A stretch of 64,000 bases of DNA from contig NZ_CP034661.1 in assembly GCF_003971235.1 (NCBI RefSeq), positions 2,728,001 to 2,792,000 of the forward strand. Reading direction: 5' to 3'. A model generated the notes under the pieces. The model was given only the letters and a program-made list of their open reading frames with translations, made no database searches and was not told the origin of the DNA. Made by a program: the position numbers and the translations under genes. Below, in pieces: positions 26,262 through 36,700 of the stretch; within the stretch, counting starts at the first letter, position 1; the number at the start of each line of letters is the position of its first letter. Source of the DNA: Chryseobacterium aureum (GTDB lineage Bacteria; Bacteroidota; Bacteroidia; Flavobacteriales; Weeksellaceae).

Positions 26262-27650
26262 TTAGTATGCATAAAATTCAATTCCTTCCGCCACATAACC
26301 TGATGGTCTTACACTTGATCTTGAATAATAATGATCTTTACCATTCCAGTATCTGTAGATTGGAACTGTATTAGGCTGCTGAGTTGCAAAAGCATTAAAC
26401 TCTATTCCTTCGTCTACATATCCCTGATAATATCCCGGAGTTTTTGTATAATAATGATCTTTGCCGTTATAATATCTGTAGATAGGAACTGTGTTCGGTG
26501 CTTTATATAAGAATGCATTAAATTCTATTCCTTCAAAAGAATATCCGCTGTAGCTTCCCGGAGTTTTTGTATAATAATGATCTAATCCATTATAGTATCT
26601 GTAAACCGGAATGGTATTGAACTCCATATATACTTTATTATCAATCAGATATTGATCCACATACGCCTTAAGCTGCGCTTTTTTAGCAGCATCTTTCACT
26701 AAATCGTAGATGATAACCAATCCGTTGCTTCCAAAATCTACCAATACTGAGTTGCTTGTATTTGAGCTGTTCTGCCAGTTTGAAAAATTAATTTTAGGGT
26801 TGGTCTGATCAAGATTCAGTTCTCCCAGTAAGCCTTTTGAAGGATCTCCCCCTCTTGTTTTGAATGATAACTTCTTAGAATAGTTCATAGATGATTCTGA
26901 CGTGTTCACATCATTGGTTACATCTACATCAAAGATGTCTTTCATCCCTACTTTTACTCCGATTCTCGCAGCACGGTCACGGCTCTGGCTTCTTGTTTCT
27001 GCCTGGAATAAAACATCCAGTTTTGCACCTGTATAGATGTCTAGTGTTACGTGAGTTCCATAATCCTGTACAATTTGCTGAGGTGTTTTTGTCTGTAAAT
27101 CCTGAACAAATTCCGGAGTAAGATAGTCTCCTAACATATCCGTAGTGGCATTGAATCGTACCCTTTTTTGTTTAATCGTAAGGTTGTAGCTTCCGTAGAT
27201 ATACTTTCCTTCAAACTTATTGTTGGTTGTTACGGCAGAATTAAAGCCTACCGAAAGTGTTTTCTTGAATAACGGAATACCTGCAGTAGCATTCACTTTG
27301 GTAGAAACCATTTTAGAATACGATTCAGCATTTTCACCGTATTCTTCAGTGTATTCCTGCGAAAATGTGTTTTCGCTGATCAGTCTGTTGGCCTGCTCTG
27401 CTTTAAAACGGTCGATATCGATGACTTTAAAACCGGCTGCTGTTGCATTGGCATATTCACCGGCAACATTATAACCATGTCCTAAGACATCATAAATTCC
27501 GTCTCCTGCAAATTTGGCAGCTGACAATCTGTTACTGGTCTTTGCTGCAGGACTTTCCGGGGTTACCTCACTGTTCAGTTCTTCTGTAGAACAAGAACTC
27601 ATAAAAAGCATCAGTACACTACTGACGCAAAATAAAATTTGCTTTTTCAT
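26262..27650 (-). CDS. MACPF-domain lipoprotein with three DUF5648-type repeats
   Basis: A 462-residue predicted secreted lipoprotein. The signal peptide ends in LFMSSC, with Cys20 as the lipidation site. Residues about 45-340 form a membrane attack complex/perforin domain; the family signature YGTH is at 197-200 inside IVQDYGTHVTLDIYTGAK. Residues 345-462 are three tandem units (345-385, 386-426, 427-462) of the pattern VPIYRYYNGKDHYYTKTPG...GYxxEGIEFNAF, matching DUF5648, a lectin-like module. Bacteroidota MACPF proteins include the BSAP toxins, which kill related strains by binding surface LPS or outer-membrane proteins. The position beside glycosyltransferase operons fits that model. Toxic function here is inferred. 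Confidence 0.88.
   Translation of the reverse strand: MKKQILFCVSSVLMLFMSSCSTEELNSEVTPESPAAKTSNRLSAAKFAGDGIYDVLGHGYNVAGEYANATAAGFKVIDIDRFKAEQANRLISENTFSQEYTEEYGENAESYSKMVSTKVNATAGIPLFKKTLSVGFNSAVTTNNKFEGKYIYGSYNLTIKQKRVRFNATTDMLGDYLTPEFVQDLQTKTPQQIVQDYGTHVTLDIYTGAKLDVLFQAETRSQSRDRAARIGVKVGMKDIFDVDVTNDVNTSESSMNYSKKLSFKTRGGDPSKGLLGELNLDQTNPKINFSNWQNSSNTSNSVLVDFGSNGLVIIYDLVKDAAKKAQLKAYVDQYLIDNKVYMEFNTIPVYRYYNGLDHYYTKTPGSYSGYSFEGIEFNAFLYKAPNTVPIYRYYNGKDHYYTKTPGYYQGYVDEGIEFNAFATQQPNTVPIYRYWNGKDHYYSRSSVRPSGYVAEGIEFYAY
26265..26618 (-). repeat. Three tandem ~123-bp coding repeats (DUF5648 units)
   Basis: Units at 26496-26618, 26373-26495 and 26265-26372 encode near-identical 41-residue modules; the last is truncated by the stop codon. 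Similarity is visible at the DNA level (GTATAATAATGATCTTTGCC-like blocks), so the expansion looks recent or is kept uniform by conversion. Confidence 0.85.
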
Positions 27651-27670
27651 AGATTATTTAAAAGTTTTTG

Positions 27671-27678
27671 CAAATATA
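27671..27678 (-). promoter_or_regulatory. MACPF gene promoter (-7 TATATTTG)
   Basis: TATATTTG on the minus strand, 21 bases before the ATG, with TTG at 27702-27704 (23-base spacer). Confidence 0.65.
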
Positions 27679-28045
27679 ATATTCAACAGTAAGTGAAAAA
27701 ACAATTATACAATGATATATATCATTATACAGTGAATTTAACAGTTCATTAATATATGGGTAACAAAAACTTTTTTTTTCAGAAATATCAAATGAAAATA
27801 ACATCATCCAAATAGTTTCGATATTAAATTGTATTCATGATTTAATAAACTAGAATGAAATTGAAATATTCGCATTCAAACTCATACCTGTAATCTAAAA
27901 TATCAAAAAACAACAGGTTTAATTTAAAAAATGTTTAACAAAAATCTCACATAGACGAAATAAAAAAATAAACAATAACACTGCAAACAGCTATTAATAA
28001 AGGATATTTAATACTTAATTAATCACATAATAAAGAAATAAAAAT
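27679..28045. other. Long AT-rich divergent intergenic region
   Basis: The space between the MACPF gene and the divergent lipoprotein is unusually long and AT-rich. ATGATATATATCAT-like symmetrical stretches occur near 27712-27726. No gene-like frame is seen. It probably holds regulation of both genes. Confidence 0.5.
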
Positions 28046-28053
28046 TATATTTG
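28046..28053 (+). promoter_or_regulatory. -7 element of divergent lipoprotein gene
   Basis: TATATTTG, 108 bases before the ATG, giving a leader of about 100 bases, much longer than most here. Confidence 0.5.
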
Positions 28054-28160
28054 CCGCTGGAAATTTATCCTAATAATGCTTCTGCAGTTTTCTATTCTTC
28101 GTTTAGAATTCAATTAGCAGGACAAAAAATTACAAACAGATAACAAATAAACGGACAGAC

Positions 28161-29060
28161 ATGAAAAGAAAATCATTCAAATTAACAAATCTTTTATTAG
28201 CGGTATCAATTGGAGCTACTATACTTTCCTGTACAAATGACAGCATAGAAAATTCACATGAAGCAAGAACAACAGAAACAGCACCTGGGTTAGCGAACAA
28301 AATAGTGAAATTCAGACAGGATGAAGAAAAAATAATTTCATCTGAGTTCAAAAGTTTTGCAACTGGTTCTACATCTAATAACGTAGAAAAAAATGCCATG
28401 TTCTATCATGATTTAAAACTAAAATCCGTCTATAAGGAAAGAGAAACGTTTAAATTTACAAGTCTTCAGAATCTGGCAGACGAAATCAACTTCCTGGTAT
28501 TATTTGATAAAGAAAAAGCAGAAAATTTATTCCAGAAGTATTCCAACTATTTGAGAAAGTCTATTTACACCGTGGAACCAACACTGGACTATGAAACAGC
28601 TATCACTACCGATATTAACGAACTATCTACTATAAAATCTGATACTTCAACAGGAAAATACATAGGAGTAGTTTCAGTAAAGGAAGGTGTTTTATTATCT
28701 AATGGAGTATATAACATTACCTGGCATGTAGGGGTAGAAAAGCACAAGGATGATATAGGACTTACATTTTATCGTAACTTCACACAACTTGGATCTAACG
28801 CATATGTTAATGGGCAATGGGTTTTGTATCCTAGTTCTATGCGTCCGGCACTAGATGCTTATGCAGAATTCTTTGGTTCTGGAATCGGGGAAATTGAAAC
28901 TCTTGGATTTTTATCTGATTACGGAAGTGTAATAAGAAATACAGGAGGAAAGCAAAATTATGTATGGAAGCCTAGCAGAGGAAAAATTGGAGGTACTTTC
29001 ACAACCACTGTAAACGGAAACGAATATAAACTTGAAGGAGCTTCTAATTTTCAATGGTAA
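28161..29060 (+). CDS. Lipoprotein of unknown function, divergent from MACPF gene
   Basis: A 299-residue protein I do not recognise. The signal peptide (LTNLLLAVSIGATILSC) has a lipobox ILSC, so it is a predicted lipoprotein. The mature part starts with a charged region (about 30-130), then a segment beginning KYIGVVSVKEGVLLSNGVYNI that is rich in Gly and aromatic residues to the C-terminus. No catalytic motif is visible. Its placement, head to head with a MACPF lipoprotein and closed by its own terminator, makes a partner or protective protein possible but unproven. Confidence 0.72.
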   Translation: MKRKSFKLTNLLLAVSIGATILSCTNDSIENSHEARTTETAPGLANKIVKFRQDEEKIISSEFKSFATGSTSNNVEKNAMFYHDLKLKSVYKERETFKFTSLQNLADEINFLVLFDKEKAENLFQKYSNYLRKSIYTVEPTLDYETAITTDINELSTIKSDTSTGKYIGVVSVKEGVLLSNGVYNITWHVGVEKHKDDIGLTFYRNFTQLGSNAYVNGQWVLYPSSMRPALDAYAEFFGSGIGEIETLGFLSDYGSVIRNTGGKQNYVWKPSRGKIGGTFTTTVNGNEYKLEGASNFQW

Positions 29061-29077
29061 TAATTTAACAAAATAAT

Positions 29078-29107
29078 AAAAAGGCAAGTCTTAAGACTTG
29101 CTTTTTT
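29078..29107 (+). terminator. Terminator of lipoprotein gene
   Basis: Stem AAAGGCAAGTC / GACTTGCTTT with a 4-base loop and T-run. Confidence 0.9.
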
Positions 29108-29177
29108 ATTTTAGATACTTCTTAAAAAAACTCGTTAAAATTAAGTTCTACAGCACATTTAAAAACTATAAATTAAG

Positions 29178-29185
29178 TAAATTTG
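29178..29185 (+). promoter_or_regulatory. gltX -7 element
   Basis: TAAATTTG, 18 bases before the gltX ATG. Confidence 0.6.
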
Positions 29186-29202
29186 CAAAAATTAAAATTG
29201 AA

Positions 29203-30711
29203 ATGGAGAAAGTAAGAGTACGTTTTGCTCCAAGTCCTACAGGACCATTACATTTGGGAGGCGTAAGAACCGCATTATATGATTATCTTTTTGCTAAAAA
29301 CCAGGGAGGAGAATTTGTATTGAGAATTGAAGATACCGATACTGCCAGATATGTGGAAGGAGCTGAAGAATATATTGAAGAAGCGTTGGAATGGTGCGGA
29401 ATCATCCCTGATGAAAGTCCTAAAAAAGGAGGTAAATTTGCTCCTTACAGACAATCTGAAAGAAGAGACATCTACGATAAATATACAGAGCAGATTCTAA
29501 AAACAGAGTATGCTTATATCGCTTTTGATACAGCAGAAGAATTGGATGCAATTCGTGCCCAGTATGAAGCGAAAGGTGATGTTTTCTCTTATGACAATAA
29601 AACCAGAAACGGTCTTAGAAACAGCCTTACCCTTTCTGAAGAAGAGGTTAAAAGATTACTGGATGACAAAACACCTTATGTCGTAAGATTTAAAATGCCC
29701 GTTGACAGAGTATTGAATCTGGAAGACATTATCCGTGGGAAATTTTCAGTTAATACCAATACTTTAGATGATAAAGTTCTGGTTAAGAATGACGGAATGC
29801 CAACTTATCACTTTGCCAACATTATTGACGACCACGAGATGGAGATCTCCCATGTAATCCGTGGAGAAGAATGGCTGCCATCGTTAGGACTTCACACCTT
29901 ATTATATGAAGCAATGCAGTGGGTAGCACCACAATTTGCCCACTTATCTTTAATCTTAAAGCCAGAAGGAAAAGGAAAACTAAGCAAAAGAGACGGGGAT
30001 AAATTCGGGTTTCCTGTATTTCCGCTTGATTTCAAAGATCCTGCAACAGGAATTGTATCTAAGGGATACAGAGAAAATGGCTATCTTCCAGATGCTTTCA
30101 TCAATATGGTAGCATTATTGGGCTGGTCTCCTGCAGACGATAAAGAAATTCTTCCGTTAGAAGAGATGATTAAAGAATTTGATCTTCATAAAGTACATAA
30201 AGCCGGCGCAAGATTCAGCAAAGAAAAATCTGAGTGGTTCAATCATCAGTACATTCAGATGAAATCTGATGAAGAACTTCTCCAGATTCTTAAAAATACC
30301 GATCTTGATCTGTCCGGTGCCTCTGATGAAAAACTGTTGAAGGTAATTCACCTGATGAAAGAAAGAGCAACTTTCCCGAAAGACATTTACGAAAACGGAA
30401 AATTTTTCTTTGAATCTCCAGCTTCTTATGACGAAAAAGCCTCAAAAAAAGCATGGAATGAAGAAACTTCTGCAATTTTAGGGGAATTGGCAACAGCTTT
30501 TGAATCTACGGAATTCATCGCAGAAACCTTAAAGCAAAAGATGCATGATTTTGCGGAAAGCAAAGGATTAGGCATGGGTAAAGTGATGATGCCACTGCGT
30601 TTGTCTTTGGTAGGCGAACTGAAGGGTCCAGACGTTCCGGACATTCTGGAAACCCTTGGTAAAGAGGAAAGTATCGCCAGAATAAAGAATGCTATAAATA
30701 ATTTTAACTAA
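29203..30711 (+). CDS. gltX: Glutamyl-tRNA synthetase
   Basis: A 502-residue class I aminoacyl-tRNA synthetase that charges tRNA-Glu. The HIGH motif appears as [11 protein letters not shown] near the N-terminus, the KMSKS loop as [10 protein letters not shown], and the C-terminal anticodon-binding region is complete. The start is [10 protein letters not shown] at 29203. The frame is open 35 codons further upstream but crosses both the promoter and the preceding terminator. accA follows 50 bases later with its own weak -7 element. Confidence 0.97.
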   Translation: MEKVRVRFAPSPTGPLHLGGVRTALYDYLFAKNQGGEFVLRIEDTDTARYVEGAEEYIEEALEWCGIIPDESPKKGGKFAPYRQSERRDIYDKYTEQILKTEYAYIAFDTAEELDAIRAQYEAKGDVFSYDNKTRNGLRNSLTLSEEEVKRLLDDKTPYVVRFKMPVDRVLNLEDIIRGKFSVNTNTLDDKVLVKNDGMPTYHFANIIDDHEMEISHVIRGEEWLPSLGLHTLLYEAMQWVAPQFAHLSLILKPEGKGKLSKRDGDKFGFPVFPLDFKDPATGIVSKGYRENGYLPDAFINMVALLGWSPADDKEILPLEEMIKEFDLHKVHKAGARFSKEKSEWFNHQYIQMKSDEELLQILKNTDLDLSGASDEKLLKVIHLMKERATFPKDIYENGKFFFESPASYDEKASKKAWNEETSAILGELATAFESTEFIAETLKQKMHDFAESKGLGMGKVMMPLRLSLVGELKGPDVPDILETLGKEESIARIKNAINNFN

Positions 30712-30729
30712 AATAACCATAATTTTTCA

Positions 30730-30737
30730 TACATTTG
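30730..30737 (+). promoter_or_regulatory. accA -7 element
   Basis: TACATTTG, 24 bases before the accA ATG. Confidence 0.5.
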
Positions 30738-30760
30738 AAAGATTTAATTTACTTCAAGAA

Positions 30761-31717
30761 ATGGAATATTTAAGTTTCGAACTTCCTATCAAAGAATTGA
30801 TGGATCAATACCAGACGTGTTCTTTAGTAGGAGAAGAAAGTGGTGTTGATGTAAAATTAGCATGCAGCCAGATTGAGGATAAGATTTTAGAAAAGAAAAA
30901 AGAAATCTATGGAAATCTTACACCTTGGCAAAGAGTACAACTGTCCCGTCACCCGGATCGTCCTTACACACTGGACTATATTAACGGAATGGCAGATAAA
31001 GGCAGTTTCTTAGAACTTCATGGAGACAGAAATTTCGCTGATGATCCGGCAATGATTGGAGGATTGATTACCCTTGATGGTCAAAAAGTAATGATCATAG
31101 GGACTCAAAAAGGAAGAACGACTAAAGAAAGACAGCACAGAAGATTTGGAATGCCAAATCCGGAAGGATACAGAAAAGCTTTAAGACTTATGAAGCTAGC
31201 TGAAAAATTCAATATCCCTGTAGTAACATTAGTAGATACACCGGGAGCATATCCAGGACTGGAAGCTGAAGAAAGAGGACAAGGTGAAGCCATTGCAAGA
31301 AATATTTTTGAAATGGTTCAGCTGAAGACACCGATCTTCACTTACATCATTGGAGAAGGTGCCAGCGGTGGTGCACTGGGAATCGGTGTAGGCAATAAAG
31401 TATATATGCTGGAAAATACATGGTATACGGTAATTGCTCCGGAAAGCTGTTCTTCTATCTTGTGGAGAAACTGGGATCATAAAGAAGATGCAGCCAACGC
31501 ATTGAATCTTACTCCGGCAGATGCCCTAAGAGAAAAGTTCATTGATGGAATTATTGAGGAACCGCTTGGAGGTGCTCATTATGATCAGGAGGCAACTTAT
31601 CTGAATCTGAAAAATTCAATTCTACAAAATATCAAAGCGTTCTCCAAATTTACAGGACAGGAGCTTGAAACCCAAAGACAGGACAAATTCATTGCAATGG
31701 GTCAGTTTAAAGGATAA
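30761..31717 (+). CDS. accA: Acetyl-CoA carboxylase carboxyltransferase subunit alpha
   Basis: A 318-residue carboxyltransferase subunit that, with AccD, moves the carboxyl group from carboxybiotin to acetyl-CoA. Typical segments: [40 protein letters not shown], the oxyanion-forming [17 protein letters not shown] and [14 protein letters not shown]. Length is as expected. accB and accC are about 15 kb upstream, so the complex's genes are dispersed. Confidence 0.97.
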   Translation: MEYLSFELPIKELMDQYQTCSLVGEESGVDVKLACSQIEDKILEKKKEIYGNLTPWQRVQLSRHPDRPYTLDYINGMADKGSFLELHGDRNFADDPAMIGGLITLDGQKVMIIGTQKGRTTKERQHRRFGMPNPEGYRKALRLMKLAEKFNIPVVTLVDTPGAYPGLEAEERGQGEAIARNIFEMVQLKTPIFTYIIGEGASGGALGIGVGNKVYMLENTWYTVIAPESCSSILWRNWDHKEDAANALNLTPADALREKFIDGIIEEPLGGAHYDQEATYLNLKNSILQNIKAFSKFTGQELETQRQDKFIAMGQFKG

Positions 31718-31722
31718 AAAAT

Positions 31723-31755
31723 AAAACGGTTAAGGAATTCTTAACCGTTTTTTCT
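31723..31755. terminator. Bidirectional terminator, accA / DUF6759-like gene
   Basis: AAAACGGTTAAG / CTTAACCGTTTT with A- and T-runs on both sides, between convergent genes. Confidence 0.9.
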
Positions 31756-31781
31756 TTAGCTTTCTTCTGTATTAATTTTAT

Positions 31782-32567
31782 CTATTCTGAAACATTGAGT
31801 GCAATCTCAATATCCTGAGTAATTTTCTTCAAAGAAGAATACTTAGCGTCACATACCACCGTTGTCATAACATATTCTCCTTTATCTACCAGAATAAAGT
31901 TTTCTCCTTTTGCAGGAACCGTGAGGTTATAATATTTTTTACCGCTTATCTTCACAATAAGATTACAGGCAGATCTGTTTTTAATATTCACATACGCTTC
32001 ATTCTTGTTGACATCATTATTAAAGAGATGGGTAAGCATCGCAGCCCTTCTTTTATTTTCTTCACTGGGTTCAGCTTTAGAAGCAGCAGTGGATGTACCT
32101 GCACTTTTTGCGGACCCCGCAGCCCCCGCTGATGCATAAGTTGCTGTTCTCCTTTCTTCTTTAAGAGCTTCTATAGCAGCAGCTGTATTATTGGAAACTG
32201 GCTTACCATTAACTGTTTTTGATGCATTTACTGCTACTGTTTTGCCACTGTTCAGCTCATTATTTTTTACAATATTTTCAATTTTCTCCTTGCTGATAGG
32301 TTTAATGGTGGGCTTGGCTTCCGGAGAATTGTCCGCCATGATGATCTCAATAAGTTTTCTTTTAAAATAATCTGTTTTAGCATGGCCGGGATTCTGTTTC
32401 AGGAAGCCCGCAATAACTCTGGCTTCTTTTGAAATCTCCGCTTCCTGCTCTGTATAGATGATTACCGTTTCTTTTTCAACAACGGCTTTAGATTTTGTTT
32501 TTTTCTTTTTTTGGGAAAATCCAAGAGAGAAAATGCAGATAAATAGAAGGAATAAGATTTTTTTCAT
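31782..32567 (-). CDS. Secreted DUF6759-like family protein, paralogue 1
   Basis: A 261-residue exported protein: signal peptide ending FSQ, a Lys-rich start, a low-complexity Ala/Ser/Thr middle (about 120-175), and a C-terminal domain of about 90 residues. That domain has the pattern LFNNDVNKNEAYVNIKNRS-C-N-L-I-V-K-I-S-G...Y-x-L-x-VPAKGENFILVDKG...C-x-x-x-Y-S-S. It is shared with the proteins at 47756, 49312 and 50007. I recall the family as DUF6759 (name not verified). Two conserved Cys may form a disulfide. Function unknown. It is the only copy on the minus strand. Confidence 0.75.
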   Translation of the reverse strand: MKKILFLLFICIFSLGFSQKKKKTKSKAVVEKETVIIYTEQEAEISKEARVIAGFLKQNPGHAKTDYFKRKLIEIIMADNSPEAKPTIKPISKEKIENIVKNNELNSGKTVAVNASKTVNGKPVSNNTAAAIEALKEERRTATYASAGAAGSAKSAGTSTAASKAEPSEENKRRAAMLTHLFNNDVNKNEAYVNIKNRSACNLIVKISGKKYYNLTVPAKGENFILVDKGEYVMTTVVCDAKYSSLKKITQDIEIALNVSE

Positions 32568-32642
32568 TAATCAAATCTTTAAAATAGTATTAAATATATT
32601 AATAACGTGAAAAGTCATTTTTTAGTTTATCATTAAAATCAT

Positions 32643-32650
32643 TATCTTTG
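32643..32650 (+). promoter_or_regulatory. tsf -7 element
   Basis: TATCTTTG, with the ATG about 62 bases downstream; tsf has its own promoter here because it is not behind rpsB. Confidence 0.65.
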
Positions 32651-32711
32651 CACTGCTCTAAAAGTAAGCTAAAAATTAATACTAATAATAAATAAAAAAA
32701 TAATAGATATT

Positions 32712-33536
32712 ATGTCTTATACACCAGCTGCTGCAGACGTAGCAAAATTGAGAAACCAAACAGGTGCAGGTATGATGGACTGCAAGAAAGCTCTAGTTGA
32801 AGCTGAAGGAGACTTCGAAAAAGCGGTAGATATCCTTAGAAAAAAAGGACAGAAAGTTGCTGCTAACAGAGCTGACAGAGAATCTGCTGAAGGTGCAGTA
32901 ATTGCAAGAGTAAACGAGGACAACACTTTAGGGGTAGTAATCTCTCTAAACTGCGAAACTGACTTCGTGGCTAAAAACGAAGCGTTCATCGAGCTAGCTT
33001 ACGAAATTGCTGAAATGGCTATCTTCGCAGCTACTAAAGAAGAGCTTTTAGCGACTGACTTCCACGGAATGACTGTTGCTGAGAAATTAATTGAGCAAAC
33101 AGGAGTTATCGGTGAGAAAATCGAAATCGGATCTTTTGAAAGAATCCAGGGAGATTTCTTAGGAGCTTACATCCACGCTGGAAACAAAATTGCTGCAATC
33201 TCTTCTCTTTCTGCTAAAGTAGACGGAGCTGACGAAGCTGCTAAAGCTGTTTCTATGCAGGTTGCTGCAATGAACCCAATCGCTTTGGACGAAACAAGAG
33301 TTTCTCAGGAGACTATTGACAAAGAATTAGAGATCGAAAGACACAAACTTACTGAAGAAGGTAAGCCTGCCAACATTATCGATAATATCCTTAAAGGTAA
33401 AATGCAGAGATTCTACAAAGACAACACTTTGGTACACCAGGATTTCATTAAAGACGGAAGTATGTCAGTTGCTGATTACGTAAAATCTGTAAATGCAGAC
33501 CTAAAAGTAACAGGATTTGTAAGAGTAAGCCTATAA
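32712..33536 (+). CDS. tsf: Translation elongation factor Ts
   Basis: A 274-residue nucleotide-exchange factor for EF-Tu. The N-terminal UBA-like part has VAKLRNQTGAGMMDCKKAL, followed by GDFEKAVDILRKKG and the core motif NCETDFVAKN. It is complete. tsf normally follows rpsB in one operon; here rpsB is 17.5 kb away on the opposite strand. Codon use (GCT-, AAA-rich) is like the ribosomal protein genes in this window. Confidence 0.97.
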   Translation: MSYTPAAADVAKLRNQTGAGMMDCKKALVEAEGDFEKAVDILRKKGQKVAANRADRESAEGAVIARVNEDNTLGVVISLNCETDFVAKNEAFIELAYEIAEMAIFAATKEELLATDFHGMTVAEKLIEQTGVIGEKIEIGSFERIQGDFLGAYIHAGNKIAAISSLSAKVDGADEAAKAVSMQVAAMNPIALDETRVSQETIDKELEIERHKLTEEGKPANIIDNILKGKMQRFYKDNTLVHQDFIKDGSMSVADYVKSVNADLKVTGFVRVSL

Positions 33537-33560
33537 GCTGTCCCTTTCAAAAAAATATAG

Positions 33561-33590
33561 AATCCCGGTGAAGTTCACCGGGATTTTTTA
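33561..33590 (+). terminator. tsf terminator
   Basis: AATCCCGGTGAA / TTCACCGGGATT, with almost no loop bases beyond the stem apex and a T-run after. Confidence 0.9.
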
Positions 33591-33706
33591 TTACGGAAAA
33601 ACATGTGATTATTAACGTAATATGAAGGGAATTTTAAATATTCAGTAAATACCGAATAAACGTTATTTCAAAACTTTTTTTGCATAAAAATTAGATTATT
33701 AATGTT

Positions 33707-33714
33707 TAAATTTG
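33707..33714 (+). promoter_or_regulatory. -7 element, giant protein 1
   Basis: TAAATTTG, 20 bases before the ATG; TTG at 33680-33682 (24-base spacer). Confidence 0.6.
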
Positions 33715-33733
33715 CGGCCCCTTATAATAACGC

Positions 33734-36700
33734 ATGAAAAAACTTCTACTCGCTTTTTGCACTTTTTTTTGTTTGCTGGTGAATGCACAACTGGATTCTG
33801 AACATTGGATCGCTCCCATGTCTGCAAGCAGCCTCCTTGGCACACCGAAAGGCTATCTTTATCTTTCAACCAATGAAACAACACCTTTCTCTGTACAGGT
33901 ATTTAACAATAACAATCTATTTTCTACCGTTCAGGTAAGCAAAGGAAACCCGGTTCAGGTAACCATCCCGAATAATATGATGATTTCCTCTGCTCCATCC
34001 AACCTTTTTACATCCAATTCCATGGGACTGTATGTAAAAGGAAACAAAAAATTCTTTGCAAGCTACAGATTCAGCGTACAGGATCAGGCTGAATTTATTA
34101 CTTCAAAAGGATTAGCCGCACTCGGAAAAACATTCTTTGCAGGAATGGCTCCCAATACCACTGCCAAACCTTATGTGAACTCCACTATCGGAATAACCGC
34201 AACAGAAGATAATACCACCGTAACTTTATCAGGATATAATCCGGCTGTTGTTTTCTCTGACGGAATTTCTGCTCCCTCAAGAACTTTCACCCTTAATAAA
34301 GGAAAGTCATACATCATTGAGGCTCAGAGTAATCTTAATCCTAACAACTTAACAGGATTGGTAGGCGCAAAAATTGTTGCCAGCAAACCGATTTCTGTAA
34401 CTAACGGAAACTTTAACAGTATCTACACTACCCAAAATAACACCAATGTAGATGTGCTGATGGACCAGGCGGTGCCGGTAGAAAGACTGGGAAAAGATTT
34501 CGTGATGATGAAAGGAAACGGCCCTGCCAATTCAGGAATGGAAGCCGCCGTAGTGATTGCTACGGTAAACAATACAAAACTTACTGTAAACGGAACCCTT
34601 CTGAATAATGTAACCCTGAATGCAGGACAATATTACGTTGTTCAGGGAACAAATTACGTTAATCAGGTGAACGGAAATTACAATATGAGCATTTCCGCCA
34701 ATAATAATGTATATGTATATCAGCTTCTGGCCGGAACTTCCACCGGAACAGTTTATGCTACAGGAGGAATGAATTTTATTCCGCCTTTAAGCTGTTTCCT
34801 GCCGAAAGAGATTAACGAAATCGGGTTTATTAATAAAATCGGGAATGATACCTTCAATACAAGACTTAATATTATTACTCAGGCTGGTGCTGCGGTAACC
34901 ATCAATGGAAACCCTATTGCTGCCGGTACCGGTCCGGCTCCGGTAACAGGAAATCCAAACTGGGTCACTTACTCTATTCCGAGTGTGACAGGGAATATTA
35001 CTGTAGGTTCTACAAAACCTGTTACTGCGGGTATTGCTGCCGGAAACGGTGCGGTAGGATACGGAGGATATTTTGCCGGATTCTCTTCTGTTCCCGTTAT
35101 CACGAAGACAGGAGACTGTTATAATGGTGTTCAGCTTTCTGTAGAATCCGGTTATGATGCTTATCAATGGTATCTGAACGGAAACCCGATTACAGGAGCT
35201 ACTACCCCAACCATCAACCCGGATCTTTACGGCTCCGGAATATACACCTGCTATATCACCAGAACAAACTGTGAATCCAGGCTTACAGCAGAATTTGATT
35301 ATACGGCTTGTCCGCCTGTCACTACAACTACTTATGATATTGGAGCTTGTAATACAAAAATTATCACCCCGGCATTTAGTAATTCAACCCAAACTATTGA
35401 TCCTTCTTATACCAATATTATTGTATCACCCACCAACGGAAACGTAAGCATAAATCCGACAACAGGACAGCTCATATATACTCCTAATGCTGGTATTACA
35501 GCTAATACTACGGATACATTTACTTATTATATTCAGGGGAACGGAAATCCGACAGCTTTTGAATATTTTAAAATTGTAATCAACACCCATGTTTTTCAGG
35601 TGAATAACGCGTTTCTTACTTCTTGTGAGGCATCTAACGGAAACGGAACATTCAACCTTACTACAGCTAATGTAACTTCGGAACCCGGCGCAACAGTCAC
35701 TTATTTTACGAATGTCAATTTAACAGGTCAGATTAACAGTCCTGCAACATATTCGGGACCGGCCGGAACAATATATGCGAAGGTAACTTCTGTCTATGGA
35801 TGCTCGCAAACAGCCACCATTACTTTAAATACTTATCCTACACCCAATATTAATACAAGCAACTTCAATGCGGCGATCTGTGACGACAATTTTGATGGAA
35901 TTGTAAGTGTTAACTTTACGAATGTAACCCCTCAAATTGTAACGAATCCTGCCAACTTCACAGTGAGATATTATCTGAATCAGGCTGATGCCAATGCAGG
36001 CAATAACAATACACTTCCTGCCAACTGGACTTTCACCGCGAATACTACCGTTTATGTAAGAGTATCCGGCGCTACCGGAGAATGTCCGCCTGTATTTGGC
36101 CAGATCAACTTTACGATCGGAAATAAAATTCCCCTGATTACCAATAATGCACAGGCTGATATCTGCGATAATGATCTCAATGGTTCCGAATCAGTAAACC
36201 TTACTAACTATAAAGCTTTATTCACTACAGATCCCGGAGTTACTGTCTCTTTTTATACTTCACTGGCGAATGCCCAGGCAGGATTAAATCCTGTTCCAGC
36301 CTCGCAGATTCTTACGTCTTTTACCACTGTTTTTTATGTAAGATTCCAAAGCAGTACAGCATGCCCTAATACAGCGGTTTTAACTCTTGCCCTGAAAACA
36401 CCTAAAAAATCGGAAAAACTTCGTGATCAGGTCATTTGTTCTGATGAGAAAATAATGCTGGATGCAGGCCCTGGATTTACTTCATACGTATGGAGTACGG
36501 GCGCCACTTCTTCAAGCATTTCCGCTGGTCCGGGAACATATTACGTAGATTTAGGGTTCAATGGATGCGTCTACCGTCAGTACGTGAATGTAACAACGTC
36601 CCAGGCTCCTTCCATCACAAAAATAGAGGTAACGGGTTCTACAGCAACTGTTTTTGTAACCGGAGGAACAGCTCCTTATAAATACTCATTAAACGGTTTC

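Noticed and set aside
26265..26618. CRISPR-like array
   Set aside because: The regular ~123-bp repeats are in frame, coding, and too long with no unique spacers.
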